Positions 1 to 5,174 of a DNA stretch of 5,295 nt are shown here, piece after piece. The notes beneath the pieces are model-generated. The model saw only the letters and a program-made list of their open reading frames with translations. It was not told the origin of the DNA and made no database searches. The position numbers and the translations under genes were made by a program. This stretch comes from Gemmatimonadota bacterium (GTDB taxonomy: Bacteria; Gemmatimonadota; Gemmatimonadetes; Longimicrobiales; Longimicrobiaceae): assembly GCA_019348475.1 (NCBI GenBank), contig JAHWJJ010000346.1, positions 1-5,295 of the forward strand, in the 5' to 3' direction. Position 1 is the stretch's first letter; every line of letters begins with the position of its first letter.

Positions 1-71
1 TCGAAGCGCACGGTGGCCGCCCCGGCCGCCGCGCTCGCCTCCCGCTCCATGTCTGCAGCCGCCTGGACCAT
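1..71 (-). CDS. Partial CDS, N-terminal fragment of unknown protein
   Basis: This is a possible protein start running off the left edge. It reads MVQAAADMEREASAAAGAA then TVRF, 23 residues before the window ends. A purine-rich GGAGG lies four bases upstream of the ATG, and 21 of 23 codons end in G or C, as in the accepted genes. It lies 63 bases downstream of the small hypothetical gene on the same strand, so the two could be co-transcribed. A second ATG, ending at position 88 in another frame, is open too but gives an Arg/Pro/Trp-rich peptide that looks like a shadow. Too little is visible to assign a family or function. Confidence 0.4.
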   Translation of the reverse strand, partial: MVQAAADMEREASAAAGAATVRF

Positions 72-134
72 GCCGCCTCCGTCTGCATCCGGGACGGCGG
101 AAAGATCGGACCGGGGCGGCCCTTCCCGCAATCG

Positions 135-470
135 CTACACGCCCGCGGCCTCCCTTCGCGCGCTGCGCGCCCCGATCGCGGGCTCCCCGTCCGGCGCGGG
201 GACGTCGCAGTCCGCCGGCGTTCGCGGGCGCACGGGCTCCGCGGCCCGGCACAGGAACCACAGCTCCGCGTCCGTGCGCCCCGCCCAGTTGGGGGGCAGC
301 GGATACAGCCGGCGCTTCTCGGACCCGCAGTCGAAGCACAGCCATCCCTCCACCATCTGCCGGGGCAGGTGCGGTCCGTTGGTGGAGCGGAATTCAGAAA
401 CCTGGGCCGGGATCACTTCCCACGCCGTCCAGGCGGTTCCATCCGGTGCCTCGAAGTTTCTTACTGGCAT
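135..470 (-). CDS. Small conserved-type hypothetical protein (111 aa)
   Basis: This is a small soluble protein of unknown function. No signal peptide or membrane segment is visible. The N-terminal half reads as a compact domain: a Trp-rich start (AWTAWEVIP, residues 13-21), then WLCFDCGSEKRRL (43-55), then PLPPNWAGRTDAEL (57-70) and a Cys (74). C45 and C48 form a CxxC pair that could bind metal or form a disulfide, but with no second pair this is weak. The last 30 residues are Pro/Ala/Arg-rich and probably disordered. The start is supported by GAGGA seven bases upstream. I have a general impression of similar short proteins in Gemmatimonadota with the pattern 'G-W-L-x-F-x-x-G-x-E-K-R-R-L-x-P-x-P-x-x-W', but I cannot verify it here. 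The antisense frame is also long and open, as expected at this GC content; the ribosome-binding site and protein-like composition favour the minus strand. Confidence 0.7.
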   Translation of the reverse strand: MPVRNFEAPDGTAWTAWEVIPAQVSEFRSTNGPHLPRQMVEGWLCFDCGSEKRRLYPLPPNWAGRTDAELWFLCRAAEPVRPRTPADCDVPAPDGEPAIGARSARREAAGV

Positions 471-511
471 CTAAACGTCCTCGGTTCAACGGGTTAGGTG
501 GACGTGGCCGA

Positions 512-527
512 TGCAAGGCGCGGACCG
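512..527 (-). promoter_or_regulatory. Candidate sigma-54-like promoter for the 111-aa gene
   Basis: On the minus strand the sequence reads CGGTCCG-CGCC-TTGCA, with GG and GC separated by exactly ten bases as sigma-54 requires (consensus TGGCACG-N4-TTGCW). Four of seven positions match in the -24 block and the -12 block is perfect. The predicted transcript would start near 501, giving a leader of about 31 bases before the ATG at 470. It is the weakest of the four such matches here and could be chance in GC-rich DNA. Confidence 0.3.
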
Positions 528-635
528 CTGGTATCACCCCGCGCGCGCCCAGTAACCACTGCTACACCTCCCGGAGACAGCCGGCACGGGCCGCCGGACA
601 ACCAGAAACAAACCTTGTGCATGGATTCGCCAAAC

Positions 636-651
636 GCGCACGGCGCTTGCA
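636..651 (+). promoter_or_regulatory. Candidate sigma-54-like promoter for the PRC-barrel/DUF2382 gene
   Basis: The sequence GCGCACG-GCGC-TTGCA matches TGGCACG-N4-TTGCW at five of seven positions of the -24 block and at the whole -12 block. The usually invariant GG of the -24 element is CG here, which weakens the call. The predicted start is near 662, leaving a leader of about 62 bases. Support comes mainly from better matches upstream of the two related genes at 1717 and 5265. Confidence 0.4.
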
Positions 652-723
652 TGCCCCCCCACCCCCGATCCGGAGCCGGCCGGGGAGCCGGACGGGCAGG
701 AACTTTCATCGCAGGGGGAACCA

Positions 724-1539
724 ATGGCGAGCGAACCGATGGACCGCGTAGTCCCGTTGAACCAGCTGCCGGGATACAGGGTGGCGGACGGAGAGCCCGA
801 CATCCGCGGGTGGGACGTGATGACCGGCGACGGAAGCCGGCTGGGGAAGGTGGACGACCTGCTGGTGGACACGCAGGCCAACAAGGTCCGCTACGTGGAC
901 GTCGACGTGGACGGCGACAACCGCCACGTCACCGTGCCCATCGGCTACGCGCGCCTGGAGCAGAACCGGCACCAGGTGCTGGTGGACCGTCTGGGCAGGG
1001 AGCAGCTGCGGGCGCTGCCCACCTACACCCACGGCGGCATCACCCCCGAATACGAGGAGCAGGTGGGGCGCGCCTGCGACCTGAACACGGCGGCCTCCAC
1101 GCCCGACTTCTACGAGAACGACGCCTTCCGCGGCAACGACGAGATGCGGCTGACGCTCAACGAGGAGCAGCTGGCCGTGGGCAAGCGCCAGGTGCAGGCC
1201 GGCGAGGTGGGCGTGCACAAGCGGGTGGAGACGGAGCGCGTGCACGAGAACGTGCAGGTGCGCCACGAGGAGGTGGACGTGGAGCGCCGGCCCATCACCG
1301 ACCCCATGGCCGCCGGTGCCGGGCAGATCACCGAGACCGAGGACGAGATCCGCATTCCCCTGCACGCGGAAGAGGTGGTGGTGGAGAAGCGGGTGGTCCC
1401 CGCCGAGGAGCTGGTGGTCCGCAAGCGCGAGGTGGTGGAGAACGAGGACGTGGACGCCACCCTTCGCCGCGAGCGCGCCGAGGTGGACCGCGAGACCACC
1501 GACACCCATCTGCGCGACGACCGCCTGGACCGCCGCTGA
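724..1539 (+). CDS. PRC-barrel and DUF2382 (YsnF/AvaK-type) domain protein
   Basis: This 271-residue soluble protein has two recognisable parts. Residues about 14-100 form a PRC-barrel (IRGWDVMTGDG, LGKVDDLLVD, VRYVDVDVDG, HVTVPIGYARL), a small beta-barrel found in ribosome-maturation, photosynthetic and stress proteins. Residues about 140-256 form a DUF2382 domain with its alternating Val/charged strands (RLTLNEEQLAVGK, IPLHAEEVVVEKRVV, EELVVRKREVVE). The linker at 101-139 is acidic and aromatic. The same architecture occurs in the Anabaena akinete marker AvaK, and DUF2382 is found in the Bacillus general stress protein YsnF; the biochemical function is unknown. A stress or desiccation role is inference. 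AGGGGGA four bases upstream supports the ATG at 724; an in-frame ATG at 739 is less well placed. The DUF2382 half is nearly repeated in the next gene. Confidence 0.93.
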   Translation: MASEPMDRVVPLNQLPGYRVADGEPDIRGWDVMTGDGSRLGKVDDLLVDTQANKVRYVDVDVDGDNRHVTVPIGYARLEQNRHQVLVDRLGREQLRALPTYTHGGITPEYEEQVGRACDLNTAASTPDFYENDAFRGNDEMRLTLNEEQLAVGKRQVQAGEVGVHKRVETERVHENVQVRHEEVDVERRPITDPMAAGAGQITETEDEIRIPLHAEEVVVEKRVVPAEELVVRKREVVENEDVDATLRRERAEVDRETTDTHLRDDRLDRR

Positions 1540-1578
1540 CGCGCGGTCCACGGCGCAGGAACGGCCGGGCGGCATCCT

Positions 1579-1607
1579 CCTCCCCTCGCGCACTTCGCGA
1601 GGGGAGG
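1579..1607 (+). terminator. Strong hairpin without U-tract after the PRC-barrel gene
   Basis: There is a perfect 12-bp inverted repeat (CCTCCCCTCGCG / CGCGAGGGGAGG) around a five-base loop CACTT, 39 bases after the stop codon at 1539. No T-run follows on either strand, so it is not a standard intrinsic terminator. It may stabilise the 3' end, slow polymerase, or reduce read-through into the next gene. Confidence 0.45.
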
Positions 1608-1648
1608 CCTGGGGCTGGCGGCGGAGCAGATCGCGTTTAAGTTATTGC

Positions 1649-1664
1649 CGGAACGTTACTTGCA
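1649..1664 (+). promoter_or_regulatory. Sigma-54-type -24/-12 promoter of the DUF2382 gene
   Basis: The sequence CGGAACG-TTAC-TTGCA keeps GG-N10-GC and matches TGGCACG-N4-TTGCW at all but two positions. The predicted transcript starts near 1675, giving a leader of about 42 bases before the ATG at 1717. The element lies just downstream of the hairpin that follows the previous gene, so this gene appears to have its own promoter. Its core and its flanks (TTGC before, CTTGCC three bases after TTGCAC) recur with identical spacing upstream of the gene at 5265. Confidence 0.65.
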
Positions 1665-1716
1665 CGCTCTTGCCCTCACTTGGATTCGGAACGGAAACCT
1701 GGAACCCGGAGGCAGC

Positions 1717-2253
1717 ATGCTCGAGAAATTCGGCGGCAACGACCGCGACGACCGCAACCTGCGCGACCGCAACCTGACCGACACCGACCGGCAGCGGCTG
1801 GTGCGCGAGCGCATGGAAGCGCACGGCATCGGCGAGGACGAGGCGCTGCGCCTGGTGCTGAACGAGGAGCAGCTGGCCGTCGGCAAGCGCGAGGTCGAGG
1901 CGGGCGAGGTGGGCGTGCGCAAGCACGTGGAGACGGAGCACGTGCACCAGAACGTGCCGCTTCGCCATGACGAGGTGGAGGTGGAGCGCCGTCCGATCAC
2001 CGACGGCTACACCGCCGCGGGAACCGGTGCCACCATCGGCCAGGGCGAGGACATCCGCATTCCGCTGCACGCCGAGGAGGCGGTGGTGGAAAAGCGCGTG
2101 GTGCCCAAGGAGGAGCTGGTGGTACGCAAGCGTGAGGTGGTGGAGACGGAGAACGTGGACGCCACCCTGCGCCGCGAGCGCGCCGAGGTGGACCGCGACA
2201 CCACGCACCTGCGCGACGACCGCCTGGACGACGACCGCCCGGGCCGCGTCTGA
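1717..2253 (+). CDS. DUF2382 (YsnF-type) domain protein without PRC-barrel
   Basis: This 178-residue, highly charged soluble protein is a paralogue of the gene just upstream. The first 40 residues are an Asp/Arg/Asn-rich hydrophilic segment (GGNDRDDRNLRDRNL, residues 6-20) in place of the PRC-barrel. Residues about 42-165 are a DUF2382 domain sharing long runs with its neighbour, including LNEEQLAVGK, RRPITD, IRIPLHAEE, EELVVRKREVVE and DATLRRERAEVDR. I chose the ATG at 1717 because GGAGG lies four bases before it and because the frame's earlier ATG at 1645 overlaps the predicted promoter. The tail (HLRDDRLDDDRP) is again charged. Function is unknown; DUF2382 proteins are associated with stress response in other bacteria. 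The protein could pair with or substitute for the PRC-barrel version; that is inference. Confidence 0.92.
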   Translation: MLEKFGGNDRDDRNLRDRNLTDTDRQRLVRERMEAHGIGEDEALRLVLNEEQLAVGKREVEAGEVGVRKHVETEHVHQNVPLRHDEVEVERRPITDGYTAAGTGATIGQGEDIRIPLHAEEAVVEKRVVPKEELVVRKREVVETENVDATLRRERAEVDRDTTHLRDDRLDDDRPGRV

Positions 2254-2257
2254 CGCA

Positions 2258-2272
2258 GCCGCCGCTGGCGGC
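2258..2272 (+). other. Small GC hairpin between stop codon and terminator
   Basis: A perfect six-base inverted repeat GCCGCC-GCT-GGCGGC begins five bases after the stop of the DUF2382 gene and precedes the main terminator. It could add 3'-end stability. In DNA of this composition it may also be chance. Confidence 0.3.
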
Positions 2273-2282
2273 GGATCATTGG

Positions 2283-2316
2283 AACGGGCACCCCGCGATC
2301 TGCGGGGTGCCCGTTT
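2283..2316 (+). terminator. Intrinsic terminator of the DUF2382 gene
   Basis: A perfect 14-bp stem (AACGGGCACCCCGC / GCGGGGTGCCCGTT) closes on the five-base loop GATCT, 29 bases after the stop at 2253, and is followed by a short T-run then GCGTT. The U-tract is weak but the stem is very strong. Nearly the same hairpin occurs at 2769-2805. Confidence 0.85.
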
Positions 2317-2412
2317 GCGTTATGGCGCGTCGACACTGGAACGTCGCGTCGGATGCGCGCCCAAGAAGCGATTGCCCTGCACCAGATACTTTCTTTTCCG
2401 GCAGGTTTGCAT

Positions 2413-2418
2413 TACACT
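2413..2418 (+). promoter_or_regulatory. Candidate -10 element for the lanthipeptide precursor
   Basis: TACACT lies in a locally AT-richer patch (about 2380-2418) between the terminator and the pinensin-like gene and resembles a housekeeping -10 box. The -35 region 17 bases upstream (TTTCTT) is poor. A start here would leave a leader of about 110 bases. The nearby TTGCA at 2407 has no GG at the right distance, so this does not look like a sigma-54 promoter, in contrast to the preceding genes. Confidence 0.3.
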
Positions 2419-2533
2419 GCGGATGCGCGTCTGCCTGCCTCCCCCGGCGGCCCGGCAGAGTCGCCGCGGCGGGGCGAACGAGCGCCCCCGCCAGCCCCCT
2501 TCGTGTCTTCCCATTGCACAAGGAGAAGGAACC

Positions 2534-2707
2534 ATGAACAAGCTCAGGCTGAACCTCGAGGAGCTGTCGGTGGAGTCGTTCACGTCCGCGGAAAGCGAGC
2601 GGAAAGCGGAAACGCAGCGCGAGTTCTTTGCCTCGGACCTGCGGAGCTGCTGGGACACGGAGTGCGGGCGGGACACGTACTGCGCCTCGTCGCCGTGCGC
2701 GTGCTGA
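2534..2707 (+). CDS. Pinensin-family lanthipeptide precursor (57 aa)
   Basis: This is a ribosomally made precursor peptide. The leader opens with the pinensin-type motif KLRLNLEELSVESFTS (residues 3-18), followed by a charged Glu/Lys/Arg stretch (20-30). The C-terminal part, roughly residues 38-57, is the likely core. It contains five Cys (39, 44, 50, 55, 57) and Ser/Thr at 38, 42, 48, 52 and 53 that could be dehydrated and joined to Cys as lanthionine rings. AAGGAG eight bases before the ATG is an ideal ribosome-binding site. Pinensins are class I type lanthipeptides first described from Chitinophaga, with antifungal activity; the activity of this product is unknown. The leader/core boundary cannot be fixed from sequence; FFASDL (31-36) may precede the core. 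No LanB dehydratase, LanC cyclase, protease or exporter lies in the window, and terminators on both sides make this a single-gene unit. Confidence 0.87.
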   Translation: MNKLRLNLEELSVESFTSAESERKAETQREFFASDLRSCWDTECGRDTYCASSPCAC

Positions 2708-2768
2708 CGCACGGCTGAGCGCTCGCACTTCGCCCGCGCACCCGCGCCCGGTGCGAGGCGTGTACTGG

Positions 2769-2805
2769 AAACGGGCACCCGGCGATCCGCGGGGTGTCCG
2801 TTTTT
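2769..2805 (+). terminator. Intrinsic terminator of the lanthipeptide gene
   Basis: AAACGGGCACCCGGC pairs with GCGGGGTGTCCGTTT (one G-U wobble, one G-G mismatch) around the loop GATCC. Five T's (2801-2805) end the element, making a textbook terminator 61 bases after the stop at 2707. In reverse it would give a stem ending in a short T-run (GTTTCC), so it may also stop the converging minus-strand transcript. Confidence 0.9.
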
Positions 2806-2845
2806 CGTCGTCGGCGGGAAGGAGCAGGCGCCCCTTCCACCGGCG

Positions 2846-3121
2846 TCACCGCAGCATCCCGAAGCCGCGCAGATCCCGCAGCAGCTTGTCCAGCGAAGGG
2901 CATCGCTGCCGTGCCGCCTCCACGTCCAGAGCGGCCATGAGCGCGGGGGTACCCCCACCCGCGCTGCTGATCCGCGCGCCGAAAAGCCGCGCTTCGCTGG
3001 ACAGCGATTCGGCCGCGGCCGCGTCCGCATTCAGCTCGTCCGAACGGAGCAGTTCGCCCGACGAGTACAGCCGCTGGCGGATGGCGGCGTGCGAGGCCTG
3101 CCGGGGGGACGGGTTGAGGCC
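2846..3121 (-). CDS. Coding-like ORF downstream of aspartase, start unresolved
   Basis: An open frame of 91 residues runs from just after the aspartase stop to a TGA at 2846-2848. It looks coding: by my count about 85% of its codons end in G or C, and the peptide is mixed and helix-like (AIRQRLYSSGELLRSDEL, then AAAAESLSSEARLFGARI, ending LDKLLRDLRGFGMLR). The only ATG upstream of the last few codons would leave about 30 residues (MAALDVEAARQRCPSLDKLL onward), and no GTG or TTG start exists in this frame after the aspartase stop. Options are an unusual start codon, a frameshift from the end of the aspartase, an assembly or sequencing indel, or a remnant of a truncated gene. I do not recognise the family. 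The bidirectional-looking hairpin at 2769-2805 lies about 40 bases beyond its stop. Confidence 0.45.
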   Translation of the reverse strand, partial: GLNPSPRQASHAAIRQRLYSSGELLRSDELNADAAAAESLSSEARLFGARISSAGGGTPALMAALDVEAARQRCPSLDKLLRDLRGFGMLR

Positions 3122-3123
3122 CC

Positions 3124-5025
3124 CTACGCCTCCACCTCCACGGGGTGGGGCATGGGGCGGGGGCGGGTCATCCCCTCGGGGGAAAGGATCTCGGCCAGCG
3201 CCTCGGCGGAAAGCCAGGTCTTTTCGCGGATCAGGTCGTACACGCCGCGCCCGGTCACCAGCGCCTCGGTGGCCAGCTCCGTGGAGCGCTCGTAGCCGAT
3301 GTACGGCACCAGCGCCGTCACGAGCCCGATGGAGTTCTCCACCATCCACCGCATGCGCTCCACGTTGGCGGTGATTCCCAGCACGCACCGCTCCCGCAGC
3401 ACCACCGCGCCGCGGATCAGCATGTCCATCGACTGGAAGAGGTTGAACCCGATCACCGGCTCGAACACGTTCAGCTGCAGCTGCCCCGCCTCGGCGGCCA
3501 TGGTGATGGTGAGGTCGTTCCCCACCACCTGAAAGCACACCATGTTCACCACCTCGGGGATCACCGGGTTCACCTTCCCCGGCATGATGCTGCTTCCCGG
3601 CTGCATCGGCGGCAGGTTGATCTCGTTGAGCCCCGCGCGCGGCCCGGACGAGAGCAGGCGCAGGTCGTTGCAGATCTTGCTCAGCTTTACCGCCACGCGC
3701 TTCAGGATGCCGGACAGCTGCACGAAGGCGCCGGTGTCGGCGGTGGCCTCGATCAGGTCGGGCGCGGTGATCAGCTCCAGCCCGGTCACCTGCCGCAGCT
3801 TGTCGCACACCAGCGCGGCGTAGCGCGGGTCGGTGTTGATCCCCGTGCCGATGGCCGTGGCGCCCATGTTGGTTTCGCGGATGAGCGCCGCCGCCTCGCG
3901 CAGCCGGTCCATGTCTTCGCCGATGGTCACCCCGAACGCCGTGAACTCCTGCCCCAGCGTCATGGGCACGGCGTCCTGCAGCTGCGTGCGCCCCATCTTG
4001 AGCACCGCGGCGAACTCCTCGCCCTTTTCCAGGAACGCCTCGCGCAGCTCGCCCAGCGCGCGCACCAGGTCGTCGATGGCCCAGCTGGCGGCGATCTTGA
4101 GCGCCGTGGGATACACGTCGTTGGTGGACTGGCTGAGGTTGACGTGGTTGTTGGGATGCACCACGTCGTAGTCGCCCTTGCGGTGGCCCAGCAGCTCCAG
4201 CGCGCGGTTGGCCACCACCTCGTTGGCGTTCATGTTGGTGGAGGTTCCCGCCCCGCCCTGCACCACGTCCACCACGAACTGCTCGTGCAGCTTGCGGTCG
4301 CGGATCTCGCGGCAGGCGCGGACGATGGCGTCGGCCACCTCCTCGGTCAGCAGCCCCAGCTCGCCGTTGGCCAGGGCCGCCGCCTCCTTGACCGCCGCCA
4401 GCGCGTTCACCAGGTACGGGTACTGGCCGATGGGAATGCCGGTAATGGGAAAGTTCTCCGTGGCCCGCAGCGTCTGCACGCCGTAGTACAGGTCCACGGA
4501 AACCTCGCGCTCCCCCAGCAGGTCGTGCTCGGTGCGCGTTTCGCCGGAGAGGTAGCCGGAGCCGCGACCGGAGAGGAGCGCGTTGGCGATGCGCAGGCGC
4601 GACGAGATGACCTGCGCCGCCGCCATCACCAGCTTTCCGTACAGCCGCGGCTCCAGCTGGGCCAGCTGCGCGATGCGCGTGCGCGGCACCTCCACCAGCT
4701 CCGCGTCCTCGGTCACCAGCCCGCTGGTGGAGTGCGGGTAGTCGTCCAGGATGCTCCCCTCGCCGTAGCTTTCGCCCGCGCCCAGCACGTGCAGGATCTG
4801 CGGCGGACCCGGCGGGCCCTTGACGATCTGCACGCGCCCCTGCACCAGGACGCCGAAGGCGCGGCGGGGCTGGTTCTCGCGGAACAGGTAGCGGCCGGCG
4901 GGGCAGCGGCGCGCCTGCGCCACCGCCGCCAGCACCCGCACCTCGTCGTCGCTCAGCCCGCGCAGCGCCCCCTGCGCGCGCAGCACCTCGAACACGGAAC
5001 CCTCGGTCGTCGTCGGCTCGGTCAT
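3124..5025 (-). CDS. aspA: Aspartate ammonia-lyase with N-terminal CNB-type domain
   Basis: This cytoplasmic enzyme (633 aa) should convert L-aspartate reversibly to fumarate and ammonia. Residues about 22-145 form a cyclic-nucleotide-binding fold of the CRP/FNR type (FRENQPRRAFGVLVQGRVQI; GAGESYGEGSILDDYPHS; then a C-helix). Residues about 158-633 are a full-length lyase, comparable to the 478-residue E. coli AspA. Family marks are TSTNMNANEVVANRALELLG (261-280), NLSQSTNDVYPT (296-307), GRTQLQDAVPMTLGQE (345-360), and the catalytic-loop signature GSSIMPGKVNP (477-487) with the active-site Ser at 478/479. NMNANE, QLQDAVPM and MAAEAGQLQLN favour aspartase over fumarase C. The ATG at 5025 is chosen because upstream residues are low-complexity Arg/Pro; the ribosome-binding site there is weak (GTGGAC). 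The fused sensor-like domain is the odd point. It is transcribed divergently from the gene at 5265. Confidence 0.93.
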   Translation of the reverse strand: MTEPTTTEGSVFEVLRAQGALRGLSDDEVRVLAAVAQARRCPAGRYLFRENQPRRAFGVLVQGRVQIVKGPPGPPQILHVLGAGESYGEGSILDDYPHSTSGLVTEDAELVEVPRTRIAQLAQLEPRLYGKLVMAAAQVISSRLRIANALLSGRGSGYLSGETRTEHDLLGEREVSVDLYYGVQTLRATENFPITGIPIGQYPYLVNALAAVKEAAALANGELGLLTEEVADAIVRACREIRDRKLHEQFVVDVVQGGAGTSTNMNANEVVANRALELLGHRKGDYDVVHPNNHVNLSQSTNDVYPTALKIAASWAIDDLVRALGELREAFLEKGEEFAAVLKMGRTQLQDAVPMTLGQEFTAFGVTIGEDMDRLREAAALIRETNMGATAIGTGINTDPRYAALVCDKLRQVTGLELITAPDLIEATADTGAFVQLSGILKRVAVKLSKICNDLRLLSSGPRAGLNEINLPPMQPGSSIMPGKVNPVIPEVVNMVCFQVVGNDLTITMAAEAGQLQLNVFEPVIGFNLFQSMDMLIRGAVVLRERCVLGITANVERMRWMVENSIGLVTALVPYIGYERSTELATEALVTGRGVYDLIREKTWLSAEALAEILSPEGMTRPRPMPHPVEVEA

Positions 5026-5106
5026 CGTCGTCCACGCAGCCCGGCGCGGGGCCGGAGATCGCCAGCATCGCCGCTCCGCCGGGAAGGGCTCCCGGGGGCG
5101 CGGCGC

Positions 5107-5135
5107 AACGTAGCGGCGGGGGGCAAACGGATCAA
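5107..5135 (-). promoter_or_regulatory. Candidate sigma-70-type promoter for the aspartase gene
   Basis: On the minus strand TTGATC and TACGTT are separated by 17 bases, matching TTGACA/TATAAT at four and three positions respectively. It lies about 80 bases upstream of the ATG at 5025. The match is moderate and rests on pattern only. Confidence 0.35.
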
Positions 5136-5160
5136 GCCGCGGCGCGCTTTCTGTCGGCGA

Positions 5161-5174
5161 AGCAACTCGTTGCT
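5161..5174. promoter_or_regulatory. Perfect 14-bp palindrome, possible operator
   Basis: AGCAAC-TC-GTTGCT is a perfect inverted repeat in the middle of the divergent region. It directly abuts the -24 element of the plus-strand promoter and lies upstream of the minus-strand candidate promoter. Its size and position would suit a dimeric regulator controlling one or both genes, but no regulator gene is in view. Confidence 0.35.

Larger units (their letters stand above)
471..723. other. Divergent intergenic control region
   Basis: This 253-base stretch separates the minus-strand gene starting at 470 from the plus-strand gene starting at 724. No convincing small gene is visible in it; the frames open across it are extensions of shadow frames. 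It carries two sigma-54-like elements pointing outward (512-527 minus, 636-651 plus) and the ribosome-binding site of the gene at 724. Confidence 0.6.

Noticed and set aside
13..474. Plus-strand open frame of 153 codons opposite the small hypothetical gene
   Set aside because: The Ser/Arg/Pro-rich translation and lack of a convincing ribosome-binding site contrast with the well-supported minus-strand gene at 135-470.
706..1593. Minus-strand open frame of 295 codons opposite the PRC-barrel gene, rich in His/Leu/Val
   Set aside because: It is the antisense of the repeated GTG/GAG-rich DUF2382 codons, and a similar antisense frame appears opposite the second paralogue; it has no independent support.
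498..1640. Long plus-strand open frame of 380 codons across the PRC-barrel gene
   Set aside because: The translation is Arg/Gly/Pro/Ala-rich low complexity and overlaps a gene with recognisable domains; it is a GC-driven shadow frame.
1645..1716. Upstream extension of the DUF2382 gene to the ATG at 1645
   Set aside because: It would place the start inside the promoter block and lacks a ribosome-binding site; the ATG at 1717 has GGAGG just before it.
2945..2956. Perfect 12-bp palindrome GGGGGTACCCCC
   Set aside because: It lies inside the coding-like frame as Gly/Thr/Pro codons, has no T-run, and short GC palindromes are expected in DNA of this composition.
2846..5068. Minus-strand open frame of 740 codons overlapping the aspartase
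   Set aside because: Over the aspartase region the translation is shadow-like Arg/Gly/Ala sequence while the other frame carries clear enzyme motifs. Only its last part (2846-3121) looks coding and is listed separately.
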